Assembly (NCBI RefSeq): GCF_049243985.1
Contig: NC_135371.1
Coordinates: forward strand, 4,489,501 to 4,553,500
DNA length: 64,000 bases
Reading direction: 5' to 3'
Source: Paroedura picta
Lineage: Eukaryota > Chordata > Lepidosauria > Squamata > Gekkonidae
A model generated the notes under the pieces. It saw only the letters and a program-made list of their open reading frames with translations. It did no database searches and had not been told where the DNA came from. Every line of letters starts with the position of its first letter. Position 1 is the first letter of the stretch. Position numbers and translations under genes: made by a program. Positions 34,570-46,568 of the stretch are shown one piece after another.

Positions 34570-37500
34570 TGTTGTTGTTATGTGCGAAGTCGTGTCCGAC
34601 CCATCGCGACCCCATGGACAATGATCCTCCAGGCCTTCCTGTCCTCTACCATTCCCCGAAGTCCATTTAAGTTTGCACCTACTGCTTCAGTGACTCCATC
34701 CAGCCACCTCATTCTCTGTCGTCCCCTTCTTCTTTTGCCCTCGATCGCTCCCAACATTAGGCTCTTCTCCAGGGAATCCTTCCTTCTCATGAGGTGGCCA
34801 AAGTATTTGAGTTTCATCTTCAGGATCTGGCCTTCTAAAGAGCAGTCAGGGTTGATCTCCTCTAGGACTGACCGGTTTGTTCGCCTTGCAGTCCAAGGGA
34901 CTCGCAAGAGTCTTCTCCAGCACCAGAGTTCAAAAGCCTCAATTCTTTGACGCTCGGCCTTCCTTATGGTCCAGCTTTCGCAGCCATACATTGCAACTGG
35001 GAAGACCATAGCCTTGACTAAACGCACTTTTGTTGGCAGGGTGATGTCTCTGCTTTTTAGGATGCTGTCTAGATTTGCCATAGCTTTCCTCCCCAGGAGC
35101 AAGCGTCTTTTAATTTCTTTGCTGCAGTCCCCATCTGCAGTGATCTTGGAGCCCAGGAAAATAAAATCTGTCACTATCTCCATTTCTTCCCCATCTATTT
35201 GCCAGGAACTGAGAGGGTCAGATGCCATGATCTTCGTTTTCTTGATGTTGAGTTTCAAGCCAACCTTTGCACTCTCCTCCTTCACCCGCATCAACAGGCT
35301 CTTTAGTTCCTCTTCACTTTCTGCCATTAGAGTGGTATCATCTGCATATCTGAGGTTGTTGATATTTCTCCCTGCAATCTTGATCCCAATTTGTGACTCC
35401 TCTAATCCCGCATTTCTCATGATGTGCTCTGCATACAAGTTAAATAGGCAAGGCGACAGTATACAGCCTTGCCGAACTCCTTTCTCAATTTTGAACCAGT
35501 CAGTGATTCCATGTTCAGTTCTCACTGTTGCTTCTTGACCTGCATATAAATTTCTCAAGAGACAAATAAGATGCTCTGGTATTCCCATCTCTTTAAGAAC
35601 TTGCCACAATTTGTTGTGCTCCACACAATCAAAGGCTTTAGCATAGTCGATGAAGCAGAAGTAGACGTTCTTCTGGTACTCCCTAGCTTTCTCCATGATC
35701 CAGCGTATGTTGGCAATTTGATCTCTAGTTCCTCTGCCTCTTCGAAATCCTGCCTGTACTTCTGGAAGTTCTCGGTCCACATATTGCTGGAGCCTAGCTT
35801 GCAGGATTTTGAGCATAACTTTGCTAGCATGAGAAATGAGTGCAATGGTGCGGTAGTTTGAACATTCTTTGGCATTGCCCTTCTTTGGGATTGGAATGTA
35901 AACTGACCTTTTCCAATCCTGTGGCCATTGTTGAGTTTTCCAAATTTGCTGGCATATTGAGTGTAGCACTTTTACTGCATCGTCCTTTAAGATTTTGAAT
36001 AGTTCAACTGGAATGCTGTCACCACCACTAGCTTTATTGTTGCTCAGACTTCCTAAGGCCCATTTGACTTCACATTCCAGGATGTCTGGCTCCAGGTCAG
36101 TAACTACCCCACTGTGGTCATCAGGGATGTTAAGCTCGCTCTTGTATAGTTGTTCTGTATAATTTTGCCACCTTTGTTTAATCTCTTCTGCTTCTGTGAG
36201 GTCCCTACCATTTTGGTCCCTTATCATACCCAACTTTGCATGAAACGTTCTCTTCATATCTCCAATTTTCTTGAAAAGATCTCTGGTCCTCCCCATTTTA
36301 TTGTTTTCTTCTATTTGTTTGCACTGTTCATTTAAGAAGGCATTCTTATCTCTTCTAGCTTTTCTCTGGAATTCTGCATTCAATTGGGTGTATCTTTCTC
36401 TTTCTCCCTTGCCTTTCACTTCCCTTCTCTCCTTAGTTATTTGTAAAGCTTCCTCAGACAGCCATTTTGATTTCTTGCATTTCTTTTTCTTTGGGATAGT
36501 TTTAGTTGCTACCTCTTGTACAATGTTGCGAACCTCCTTCCATAGTTCTTCAGGCACTCTGTCTATCAGATCTAATTCCTTAAATCTATTTGTCACCTCC
36601 ACTGTGTATTCGTCGGGGATATGATTTAGTTCATACCTGAGTGGCCTAGTGCTTTTCTCTACTTTCTTCAATTTAAGCCTAAATTTTGCAACAAGAAGCT
36701 CATGATCTGAACCACAATCAGCTCCTGGTCTTGTTTTTATTGACTGGATAGAACTTTTCCATCTTTGGCTGCAGAGCACATAGTCAATCTGATTTCTGTG
36801 TTGACCGTCTGGTGATGTCCATGTGTAGAGTCGTCTCTTGGGTTGTTGGAAAAGAGTGTTTGCTATGACCATTGTATTCTCTTGACAAAATTCTACCAGC
36901 CTGTGCCCTGCTTCATTTTGTACTCCAAGGCCAAACTTGCCTGTTATCCCGGTTATCTTTTGGCTTCCTACTTTAGCATTCCAATCCCCCATGATGATAA
37001 GCACATCATTTTTTGGCGTTGCTTCTAGAAGGTGTTGTAGGGCTTCATAGAACTGATCAACTTCATCCTCTTCAGCAGCAGTGGTTGGGGCATAGACCTG
37101 GATCACTGTGATGTTGAATGGTTTGCCTTGGATTCGAACTGAGATCATTCTGTCATTTTGGGGATTGTATCCCAAGACTGCTTTTCCTACTCTCTTATTG
37201 ATTATGAAGGCTACTCCATTTCTTCTGCGAGATTCTTGTCCACAGTAGTACACCTGATGGTCATCTGAATTAAATTCACCCATTCCTGTCCATTTTAGTT
37301 CACTGATTCCTAAAATGTCGATGTTCAGTCTTGTCATTTCCTGTTTGACCACGTCCAGCTTGCCTTGATTCATGGATCTGACGTTCCAGGTTCCTATGGA
37401 ATAAAAATCTTTACAGCATCGGACTGTCTTTTCGCCACCAGTTACTTCCACAACTGAGCGTCCTTTCGGCTTTGGCCCAGCCGCTTCATTCATTCTGGCG

Positions 37501-37787
37501 CTACTCGTACTAGCCGTCTGCTCATCCCCAGTAGCATATAGGACACCTTCCAACCTGAGGGGCTCATCTTCTGGCGTCATATCGTTATGCCTATTGGAAC
37601 TGTCCATAGAGTTTTCATGGCAAAGATACTGGAGTGGTTTGCCATTTCCTTCTCCAGTGGATCACCTTTTGTCAGAGCTCTCAGCTATGACCTGTCCGTC
37701 TTGGGTGGCCCTGCACGGTATAGCTCATAGCTTCACTGAACTACGCAAGCCCCCTTGCCACAACAAGGCAGTGATCCTTGAAGGGGG
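34570..37787 (-). mobile_element. Full-length RTE/BovB LINE
   Basis: A 3218-bp element on the minus strand flanked by an 11-bp target duplication GATAGGTATTT (34559-34569 and 37788-37798). Its 5' leader of about 180 nt includes GGAGAAGGAAATGGCAAACC, a segment typical of BovB, and its 3' end is a short AAC repeat (ACAACAACAA). One long uninterrupted ORF covers nearly all of it. The two paralogous CR1 copies (19.4 and 58.9 kb) are empty at this site, so insertion followed the block duplications. Both ends, the duplication and the intact frame point to a young copy. BovB is known for spread between squamates and ruminants. Confidence 0.93.
34578..37607 (-). CDS. BovB ORF: endonuclease and reverse transcriptase
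   Basis: 1009 codons without interruption. An APE-type endonuclease spans residues about 68-300 (SIGTWNVRSMNQGK, ELKWTG, QVYAPT, MGDWNAKVG, RNQIDYVL, CGSDHELL), with the expected Asn, Glu, Asp and His residues present. The reverse transcriptase has PIPKKGNAKECSNYRTIALI, FIDYAKAFDCV, GVRQGCILSPCLFNLY and the catalytic YADD at about residue 752. The C-terminal part has CESWTIRKAERQRIEAFELW and a basic RRRGRQRMRW. The first Met was chosen as the start of the longest frame; a start nearer SIGTWNV cannot be excluded. The length is about that of the usual BovB ORF. Confidence 0.93.
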   Translation of the reverse strand: MDSSNRHNDMTPEDEPLRLEGVLYATGDEQTASTSSARMNEAAGPKPKGRSVVEVTGGEKTVRCCKDFYSIGTWNVRSMNQGKLDVVKQEMTRLNIDILGISELKWTGMGEFNSDDHQVYYCGQESRRRNGVAFIINKRVGKAVLGYNPQNDRMISVRIQGKPFNITVIQVYAPTTAAEEDEVDQFYEALQHLLEATPKNDVLIIMGDWNAKVGSQKITGITGKFGLGVQNEAGHRLVEFCQENTMVIANTLFQQPKRRLYTWTSPDGQHRNQIDYVLCSQRWKSSIQSIKTRPGADCGSDHELLVAKFRLKLKKVEKSTRPLRYELNHIPDEYTVEVTNRFKELDLIDRVPEELWKEVRNIVQEVATKTIPKKKKCKKSKWLSEEALQITKERREVKGKGERERYTQLNAEFQRKARRDKNAFLNEQCKQIEENNKMGRTRDLFKKIGDMKRTFHAKLGMIRDQNGRDLTEAEEIKQRWQNYTEQLYKSELNIPDDHSGVVTDLEPDILECEVKWALGSLSNNKASGGDSIPVELFKILKDDAVKVLHSICQQIWKTQQWPQDWKRSVYIPIPKKGNAKECSNYRTIALISHASKVMLKILQARLQQYVDRELPEVQAGFRRGRGTRDQIANIRWIMEKAREYQKNVYFCFIDYAKAFDCVEHNKLWQVLKEMGIPEHLICLLRNLYAGQEATVRTEHGITDWFKIEKGVRQGCILSPCLFNLYAEHIMRNAGLEESQIGIKIAGRNINNLRYADDTTLMAESEEELKSLLMRVKEESAKVGLKLNIKKTKIMASDPLSSWQIDGEEMEIVTDFIFLGSKITADGDCSKEIKRRLLLGRKAMANLDSILKSRDITLPTKVRLVKAMVFPVAMYGCESWTIRKAERQRIEAFELWCWRRLLRVPWTARRTNRSVLEEINPDCSLEGQILKMKLKYFGHLMRRKDSLEKSLMLGAIEGKRRRGRQRMRWLDGVTEAVGANLNGLRGMVEDRKAWRIIVHGVAMGRTRLRT

Positions 37788-38156
37788 GATAGGTATTTAG
37801 CCTGTGTTTAAAAATTTCCAAAGATGGAGAGCCCACCACCCACCACCCGAGGAAGCCTGTTCCACTGAGAATCCGCTCTGAGTGTCAGGAACTTCTTCCT
37901 CATGTTTAGACGGAATTCCTTTTGAATTAATTTCATCCCATTGGTTCTGGTCCGTCTCTCCGGGGCAAGAGAGAACAACTCTGCTCCATCCTCCATATGG
38001 CACCCTTTCAAATACTTGAAGATGGTTATCAGATCCCCCCTCAGTCGTCTCCTCTCTAGGCTAAACCGCCCAAGGTCCCCCAACCTTAGTCTACAAACCC
38101 TTCACCATCTTTGCTGCTCTCCTCTGGACACGCTCCAGTTTGTCTACATCTCTCTT

Positions 38157-38815
38157 CTGCAGGCCAAGCAGACCCTCAAACACGAAGCAACAGCCAGGAA
38201 CCTTATCAAATGCACGGGAAAACAGGTTGGGAGAGATTAGAGATCAGAATCACAACCCCCCTTGCAAACGTAATAGCATAAATAAAAGTATTTATACAAA
38301 TACCTAAAATTGAGACTTGTGGGGGCTGTGCTGAAAACATTCTTATCATATATCCCTTTCTTCTTTTGCAATGAATTAAATGAATTTGAAGACGAGGTTT
38401 CAAAGACTCAAGACATAGAAGCATAGAATTTTGAAGGGGAAAAAAAAACCCTCACCCAAAGCACATTTGGGGAGACTCTTGTGGGTTCAGGATGGATGAG
38501 ATTTCAGGATGGATGAGATGTGCTAAGGTCGGCCAGCCGCTCTCTCTGGCTTTCCTGCTGGGGAGCCATGAGCTTTGCCCCATGCAGGACTGAAGACATT
38601 TCTACGCCTCAATAAATATCCCAACTGCTTGTTTCTAAATCCTCTTATAAATGATGCAGTTTATATATTTTTCCAATCAGAAAAATAAGTTTTCTACGAA
38701 AAATAGAAGATGAATTGCAATGGCATTCAGACATTTCCAGATATTTTATTGCCAGAAGTCCTCCATTGCCCCCCCTCCCCCCATCAGCAGAAAAGAGGAA
38801 TTGGCGCCAACCAGC
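38157..38815 (+). other. 5' flank of promoter D
   Basis: Rest of the inverted SINE head, then the CR1-linked promoter flank shared with B and G, including a duplicated GGATGGATGAGATT (about 38,489-38,520) and the motif ATTTTTCCAATCAG. No gene is seen. Confidence 0.45.
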
Positions 38816-38819
38816 CCTT

Positions 38820-39325
38820 GTTCCTCCCACTGCCCCGGGGCAGCCTCCCTTTCCAACCAACCACAGAGCCAGGTGTGCTGATTGACGTGCTTCCGTCCCG
38901 CCCCTTCCGCCGAGCCTTTGGCCCCCAGGTGGGAAGTGAGGGCGGCGCGTCCCGAGCCCCGCAGGAGCGGCGAGTGAAGGGTTAAGGAGGCGACAGAGTT
39001 GCGTTTCCTAGAAGGGACGCGGAGAGGGGGCGGAGGAGGACCCCTGGAGTCCTCCCCCAGTTTCCCTTTCAGCAGAGCCGCAGGACGGAGGCTGCCGGGA
39101 AGGGTGAAGCTCTGCGGGGGTGGCGGGAGGAGGAGGGGGAGGCCGCCCTGCAAGGGGGTCTCCCGGGGTCCCGCGTGCGGAGGGGGGCAGGGTCAGGGGG
39201 GAGGGATTCTGGGCTGGGGGTGGCGCAGGGGGGGGATCGGGGTTCCCTCCGGGCATGGAAGGGACCCCCTTCTTGATCTCTGCAAGGAAAAGCTCCCCTA
39301 GAGGGGAAGGGGGAGGTTGAGCCCA
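38820..39325 (+). promoter_or_regulatory. CpG-island promoter D
   Basis: Paralogue of promoter A. It is followed directly by TTCTAAGTATTATAATATGG, because about 370 bp of intron 1 present in A, B, C and E are missing here and in F. Confidence 0.65.
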
Positions 39326-40013
39326 GGTGGCCCAGGAGGTCCCTCCAACTCTATGATTCTAAGTATTATAATATGGTCTGTTTAATTCTCAGTCCTGTTC
39401 TTTATAATCCCTAATATAGAGATTTCCTTTTTCAAATAAAGACTCTCAGAGCTGTAGCCATATGTAAAGAAACAAATTTCCATCTTTTTTTTCACATTCC
39501 TTTCCCGTTAATCCCAAAAGAAATGTCTCCAGTTTAATTAGTACCTCAGTCTTTAGCATTTTCTGGATTAAGGCATGCATTTGTGTCCAGAATTTCCCCC
39601 TCCCTTTACATGCCCACCAAAGATGATAAAATGGCCATGAGGTTCACGTTTCCAAAGAGGGTTAGGCACATTTTTATATATTTTTGATCACCTGTTGGAT
39701 GACAGATACCAACAATACATCATTTTATAAAATGCAAGAAAACAGACTTTACATTTCACTTTTGTGGAAGGAATTTTTTAGAAGGATGTGTCCAAGGGAG
39801 AAATGGGAGAACACATCATTCAAGAGAATATACATATAAAAACATATTGATACCTTTTGGCATATGTTTTCTGTACAGGGGGTAAGAATCAGGCAGGGGC
39901 TGTAAGATCAAGCGTGTCTCTCCTCTGTCTTGTATCTGTGTTTTCTGCAGGGAGAAGCTCAGTGTGGAAGAGGATAACAGCTGTGCAGAACCAACTCTTA
40001 TTCAAAGCCAGAG

Positions 40014-43000
40014 ATGGAGAAAGACACTCCCAGAGGCCCCCAATGTGGAGAAAAATCAGGGGCCAGAAAAATAGCTCCTCACGTCCTCCAGGCTGAGAAT
40101 AGTGGAGAATTCCTTCAAGGGAGGCTTGGAGAACCCAAGAATCAGCCAGCAGGGGAGGGCTCCCATTCCCTCGCTCAGTGGGAAGCCCAGTGGCAGGAGT
40201 TCCTCCGGACGGTGGAAAAGCCTCACTTTCTGTGGGGATTTCCCCCCCTGCCAGAGAAACCTTCTCCCTGGGGGGATGCCAAGGCCTTCCTGGCCTCCTT
40301 CGAGCAAGTGGCCGAAGCCTGTGGGTGGCCAAAACATGAGTGGGCGAACCGACTCGAGCCGGCCATCAGCAGAGAAGCCAAGTGGGCCTTTAATAGTCTG
40401 GATGTCCCGGACAGAGAGGACTATGGGAAGGTGAAGGCAGCTATCTTGCAAGTAGACGCCCAGAGCCGGGAGAAGCAACGTGAAGAGTTCAGGCGTTTCT
40501 GCTACCAGGAGGCTGAGGGGCCACGAGGCGCTTACTGCCGATTGCGGGAAATGTGCTGCGGGTGGCTGAGGGTGGAGAACCACAGCAAGGAGCAGATCCT
40601 GGAGCTCTTGATCCTGGAGCAACTGCTGAGCGTCCTTCCCCTGGAGATCCAGAGCCGGGTGAGGGAGAGCGGCCCTCAGAGCTGCTCCCAAGCGGTGGCC
40701 CTGGCCGAGGAGCTCCTCTTGAGGCAGGAGGTGGGTCTTTTCTGCAGGGAAGGCCCTGAGTGTGGGAGTATCTGGAGTGGAACCAGGGCTGAGATCTTTG
40801 CCCAGACTGGGAGGGTTGGGGGGAAGAAAGGAATGCCAAGGTGTGATGGAAAGGTTTGATGCTCCATTTCCCCAAAAGCGGAATCCAGAGTGTTGAGATT
40901 GGGGAGTTATTCTCTCTCAATGTGGCAAACAATAGATGGCACAGGCTTGAGGCAGTCCCTCCCCCACATCAAGTGTTCCTTGTGGTTTTGGGCACGCAGG
41001 TGTCTTATGTCATCGTTGTTCATGGCCTTCAGTACCCTAGGAGTGTTTTGTATCATTGTGCTCGAAAGTTCCACTGTTCCTTAAGGATCCCTACCCTCTG
41101 TGTTTCCCCCACCCACCCATCCAGGATCGTCACTGTGCTTTGAAAGGGTCTCTCTCTGGCATTGCAGGTGCCTTTGGAGGAGGCTGCTGGGAGCATGTCT
41201 GAGGCCAGTCAGGATCCGTCTGAGAGCGAGCAGAGATACCTCTTGATGGGCATCAAAGAAGAGGAGGCCAGAGATTACCTGGGTAAGAAGGGAGGGAGGA
41301 AGTCTTGGGCCCAGTCCAAGTGGCTCGCTCTTTCTCTTTCACTTCAAGAACTGCTGATCCCTATACTTAGTTTTATTCATTTTTCAAGAGGATTTGATTT
41401 ACTTGGGAAAGGGGCTGGTGGGTTAGAGGAGCCCTCCTGTATGAAGCCCAATTCCCATCACCCATTCCCTACAGGCCTTTGGGTTTGTCCAGTTCTCTCC
41501 AGAAGCCAGAGGCTGAAAACCAACACAAGCCTCCTGTCACACCTTGCACAAACCTCTCTGGACTCTGACATCTCCAGTTAAAAGAACGAGGCTGTAGGTA
41601 ATGTGAGGGACCTCTGCCTGTGACCCTGAAGAGATGCTGCCAGTCTCATCAGACAGAACTGAAATTCAGTCCAAGAGTCAGATTCAGTATAAGGGAGATT
41701 TTTTTGGTGATCACAGCAAGTCAAATAGGAAGTGACAAGGAACAAATATTTAATCTTTTCCACTAAAGGGGCACAATATGGCATGTTTCTTAGGGGTGGA
41801 GGGAGCCAAAAGATAATATGGCTCCATTGACCGGCCAGGCCTGGTAGAAGGTGTGGGCAGCTCCATCCGTGGAGGTTGTTTGGTGGGAATATAATTACAA
41901 ACTAGGAAATGGGAGGGACTGATTAGAATTTCTAGAAAGACTGCTGATTGGATCTCTCTTCACTCCAGCTGGGAGCACAGACAAAATGGCCGGGGAATTC
42001 CAGGGGTCATCGTTGCAAAATGCTGAGGAAGAAGGCTCTGAAGGAACCTGTAGGGATCCGGGTGGAATCAAGAGGAAGGAGATAAACAACGCTGACAAGA
42101 AGAGGGATAAACGCGTCCCAGTCCAAGATGAAAGTCCTCCCGAAAACAGATTTAATGAAGACCCAGGTTCTAACCATAGAATCCACTCCAGGGAAAAAAA
42201 CAAGGGAAGTCTGTCTGCTGGGAAGACTCATATTCAGAAAAGGAGCATTACTTTCCAGGAACAAATTCACTCAGGAGAGAAACTGCATAACTGCTTGGTG
42301 TGTGGAAAGCATTTCAGTCGTCAAGCTGCTCTTACTTCGCATCAAAGAATTCACTCAGGTAAGAACTTGTGTTACATCTCCTTTCATTCCCCTGTCCTCT
42401 CATTCCCCCAAATGATTTGATGTGCTTGGGAGAAGGGCTGGGGCCCAGAGAAGAGGTCAGTGCGATGAAGTCCAAGTCCCACCAATCCTTTCCTACAGGG
42501 GTCACCTACAGGGGTCCTTGGGCTGTGACCCCTACTCCCAGGAACCAGGGATCCCCCTTTGGCTGTTTGATTTCTATGATGATACTTTTATGGTGTTTTT
42601 CAGAAGCTGAAAGTCAACTCCTGCCCCTCAGCACACCCGTAACAAAACTCCCTGGATGTTATGATTCAGAACACAAGCCATTTACTCGCTCGGGGAACGG
42701 AAAGGGTTTCCGTGATGAACAAAAGGGCAATGTACATGTTCCAAAGCAGAACAGAATGAAGGCAATGAAATGCAGATACAGGTCTCATCTCCATGCACAC
42801 CAAAGAACCTACATAGTGGACAAAAGTTTTGAATGCTCAGAGTGTGGGAGGAAATTCAGTAGGAGTTTCCATGTTCGACAACCTCAAAGAATCCACACAG
42901 GGGAGAAACTGTTTGAATGCTCAGTGTGTAAAAAGAAATTTGGACGGGTTGACGGTCTTCGAAAGCATCAAAAAATCCACACAGGGGAGAAACCTTTTGA

Positions 43001-43328
43001 ATGCTCAGTGTGTGGAAATAAATTCAGACAAATTATCCATCTGCAGAAGCATCAAAGAATCCACACAGGGGAGAAACCTTTTGAATGCTCAGAGTGTGGA
43101 AAGAAATTCAGACATATGTACCATCTTCAGACGCATCAAAGAATCCACACAGGGGAGAAACCTTTTGAATGCTCAGAGTGTGGAAAGAAATTCAGACATA
43201 TGTACCATCTTCAGCGGCATCAAAGAACGCACACAGGGGAGAAACCTTTTGAGTGCTCAGAGTGTGGAAGGAAATTCAGCAGGAGTTTCCATCTTCATCG
43301 ACATAAATGGATCCACAGAGGGGAGTGA
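40014..43328 (+). CDS. SCAN-domain zinc-finger protein, gene D (spliced)
   Basis: Coding exons: 40014-40730, 41168-41282, 41969-42358 and 42604-43328. Spliced length is 1947 nt, giving 648 aa. Its finger half is of gene A's subtype (390-nt third exon, [20 protein letters not shown]). Terminal-exon fingers: the first, [16 protein letters not shown], has Pro in place of the first zinc-binding His and is probably not a working finger. Then RDGK (with CKKKF where others have CGKKF), QIHK, HYHT, HYHR and RFHR. HYHT and HYHR are near-identical neighbours, a recent finger duplication. The SCAN half is the most divergent of the six, for example [22 protein letters not shown] and a Cys pair in [14 protein letters not shown] lies at 43694. 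Confidence 0.82.
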
Positions 43329-45035
43329 CCTTTTAAAGAGAAGGGTATAACTTCATATACCTATTTCCATTTGGAAACCCTTTATAGAATTTTTGCAGGA
43401 AAGTGAAAAGTTAATGTCCAGTGGCTTTGCAGAATAAGGGTAAAGAATCTTATTGGATGGAAGTTGATAATAGACTATTTGAGATGAAATAGAAAAAGAG
43501 TTTTTTCCTTATGACATACTTTGCAATAACTTGAAAGCATGCAGTTATCACTAGAATGTTATTTTAAAACAAATGTCAGTGTTACCAATCTCTGTGGCTG
43601 AGGATTTGAAAATGGAATTGACATCCCTCTTTTATATCTTACACCTGTTTATTGCTTTTCCCCTTGCGTTTGTTTCTTGCTCTTCATCTTTTCAATAAAA
43701 CATTCAATACACTATATTTTAAAAGAGAAACACACCAGGGTTGCGATTCTGTGTGAATAAAATACGGCCTGCACACAACACCAGCATGCCACAAAAGAAG
43801 CAGGAGTGTTGCTTTTTATCCCCCCCCCCCAAAGGAGTCTCAGAACGCCCAACTATTGCCTTCCTTTTTTCCCTCCACAACAGATACCCTGTGAGGTTGG
43901 TGGGGCTATATAGTATAAGGAGGCATCCACCTCTGGTCCAGCTGACTAATAAGGAGGTTTTGCCAGACAAGGACATGAATCCTCTCCACATTGAGCCAGA
44001 ATCTTGGTCTGCCAAGGCCAGTCTTGTCTCCTGACTGGCAGGTGTTCTCCAGAATCCCTCAGGAGGAACTTTCCGATTCTCCTTCCCCTGATCCCTTAAA
44101 CTGGAGATGTTAGGATTTGAACCTGGGAGCTTATGCGCACAACCAAATGTTCTATCCCTGAAATGCAAATTGCAGAGATGGAGGGTGAACACATGAAACC
44201 GCCCTAAACTGAATCAGACCTTCAACATCAGTATTGTCTATTCAGACGGGCAGCAGCTTTCCAGGCAGAGGCCTTTCACATCACCTCCTGCCAGATATTT
44301 TAACTGGAGACAGCGGGGATTGAATTTGAGACCTTCTGCAGGCCAAGCAGATGCTCTACCAAGAAGCCACAGCCAGGAACCCTAGCAAATACATGGGACA
44401 ACAGGTTGGGAGAGATGAGAGATGAGAATCACAACCCCCTCCCCCCGAATCATAATAAAAACATAAAAGTATTTCCATAAATACCTAAAATTGAGACTTA
44501 TGGGGGCAGTGCTGAAAACATTCCTATCAGATATTCCTTTATTCTTTTGCAACAAATAAAATCAAGTTTTACTGAGAAGATATAGATGCATAGAATTTTG
44601 AAGAAAAACTCCCCTCGCCCAAAGCACATTTGGGGAGACTCCTGTGGGTTCCCCTCCCCTTTCAGGATGGATGAGATGCGCTAAGGTCGGAGGTGCCTCA
44701 GCCGGCCGCTCTCTCTGGCTTTCCTGCTGGGGAGTCATGCGCTTTGCCTCAGGCAGGACTAAAGACATTTCTACGTCTCAATAAATATCCAAATTGGTTG
44801 TTTCTAAAGGCTCTTTTAAATGATGAAGTTTATATACTTTTTCAATCAGAAAAATAGGTTTTCTACGAAAAACAGAAGATATATCAAATACCATTTGGCA
44901 ATGTCCACATAATCTCATGGCCAGAAAATGCTGAAGCCGCCCCCCCCCCCCGTCCTGCCCAGCCCCCATTCCCAGCCCCCCCTCCCCCCTACAAGGAGAA
45001 AGGAGGAATTGGCGCCAACCAGCCCTTGTTCCTCC
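43329..45035 (+). other. Tail of gene D and flank of promoter E
   Basis: 3' UTR with AATAAA 43694-43699, C-run with inverted Sauria-like fragment (43,820-43,960), two inverted tRNA-derived SINE pieces (44,060-44,370), then AT-rich promoter flank and C-runs near 44,940. It closely matches the tail of the gene A tandem units. No gene is seen. Confidence 0.5.
43694..43699 (+). terminator. poly(A) signal, gene D
   Basis: AATAAA 366 nt after the gene D stop, the same spacing as in gene A. Confidence 0.6.
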
Positions 45036-45039
45036 CACT

Positions 45040-45525
45040 GCCCCGGGGCAGCCTCCCTTTCCAACCAACCACAGAGCCAGGTGTGCTGATTGACGTGCCT
45101 CCGCCCCGCCCCTTCCACACAGCTGGGAAGTGAGGGCGGCGCGTCCCGAGCCCCGCAGGAGCGGCGAGTGAAGGGTTAAGGAGGCGACAGAGTTGCGTTT
45201 CCTAGAAGGGAGGCGGAGAGGGGGCGGAGGAGGACCCCTGGAGTCCTCCCCCAGTTTCCCTTTCAGCAGAGCCGCAGGACGGAGGCTGCCGGGAAGGGTG
45301 AAGCTCTGCGGGGGTGGCGGGAGGAGGGGGAGGCCGCCCTGCAAGGGGGTCTCCCGGGGTCCCGCGTGCGGAGGGGGGCAGGGTCAGGGGGGAGGGATTC
45401 TGGGCTGGGGGTGGCGCAGGGGGGGGGATCGGGGTTCCCTCCGGGCATGGAAGGGACCCCCTTCTGGATCTCTGCAAGGAAAAGCTCCCCTAGAGGGGAA
45501 GGGGGAGGTTGAGCCCAGGTGGCCC
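45040..45525 (+). promoter_or_regulatory. CpG-island promoter E
   Basis: Paralogue of promoter A with an internal deletion: CCCCTTCC runs into ACACAGCTGGGAAG, removing about 20 bp (GCCGAGCCTTTGGC in the others) just 3' of the GC box. The rest is intact. Confidence 0.6.
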
Positions 45526-46568
45526 AGGAGGTCCCTCCAACTCTATGATTCTAAGTGTTTCCTTTTGTCCACCTGCACCCATCTGCCCCATTGGATGCCC
45601 TTGAGTCCCAGTAGTTTGGGAAAGGGAGACAAAGTTCTCTTTCTCAGCTCCCTCCCCCACCTGCCTTATGTTAGGAACTCCTATCATGTCCCCTCCTAAA
45701 GCACTCCGTTGTAAACTGAATAGACCTGGCCTTTCCTCACAGGGGAGGTGGTCCACCCTTCCGTCATCTTGGTCGCCCATCTTGATGCTTATTCCAGGTC
45801 TGCCTGTCCTTCTGGAGATCTGTTGGGTAGAACTGGACAGGGGAGGGTGGTATAGAAATATAAATAAATAATTACAAACGAGGCTTCACCACAGATCTAC
45901 ACGGGGGGGAGGATTATAATATGGTCTGTTTAATTCTCAGTCCTGTTCTTTATAATCCCTAATATAGAGATTTCCTTTTTCAAATAAAGACTCTCAGAGC
46001 TGTAGCCATATGTAGAGAAACAAAGTTCCATCTTTTTTTTTCATATTCCTTTCCCATTAATCCCAAAAGAAATGTCTCCAGTTTCATTAGTACCTCAGTC
46101 TTTAGCAGTTTCTGGATTAAGGCATGCATTTGTGTCCAGAATTTCCCCCTCCCTTTACATGCCCACCAAAGATGATAAAATGGCCATGAGGTTCACATTT
46201 CCAAAGAGGGTTAGGCACATTTTTATACATTTTTAATCACCTGTTGGGTGACAGATACCAACAATACATCATTTTATAAAATCCAAGAAAACAGACTTTA
46301 CATTTCACCTTTGCGGAAGGAATTTTTTAGAAGGATGTGTCGATGTCCAAGGGAGAAATGGGAGAACACATCATTCAAGAGAATATACATGTAAAAACAT
46401 ATTGATACCTTTTGGCATATGTTTTCTGTACAGGGGGTAAGAATCAGGCAGGGGCTGTAAGATCAAGCGTGTCTCTCCTCTGTCTTGTATCCGTCTTTTC
46501 TGCAGGGAGAAGCTCAGTGTGGAAGAGGATAACAGCTGTGCAGAACCAACTCTTATTCAAAGCCAGAG

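Larger units (their letters stand above)
34414..38156 (-). mobile_element. CR1 LINE 3' fragment, split by BovB
   Basis: Same CR1 fragment as at 19,257-19,766, in two pieces (34,414-34,569 and 37,788-38,156) on either side of a BovB element. The pieces join exactly at GATAGGTATTT. It is itself inside the inverted tRNA-derived SINE, so three elements are nested. Confidence 0.8.
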
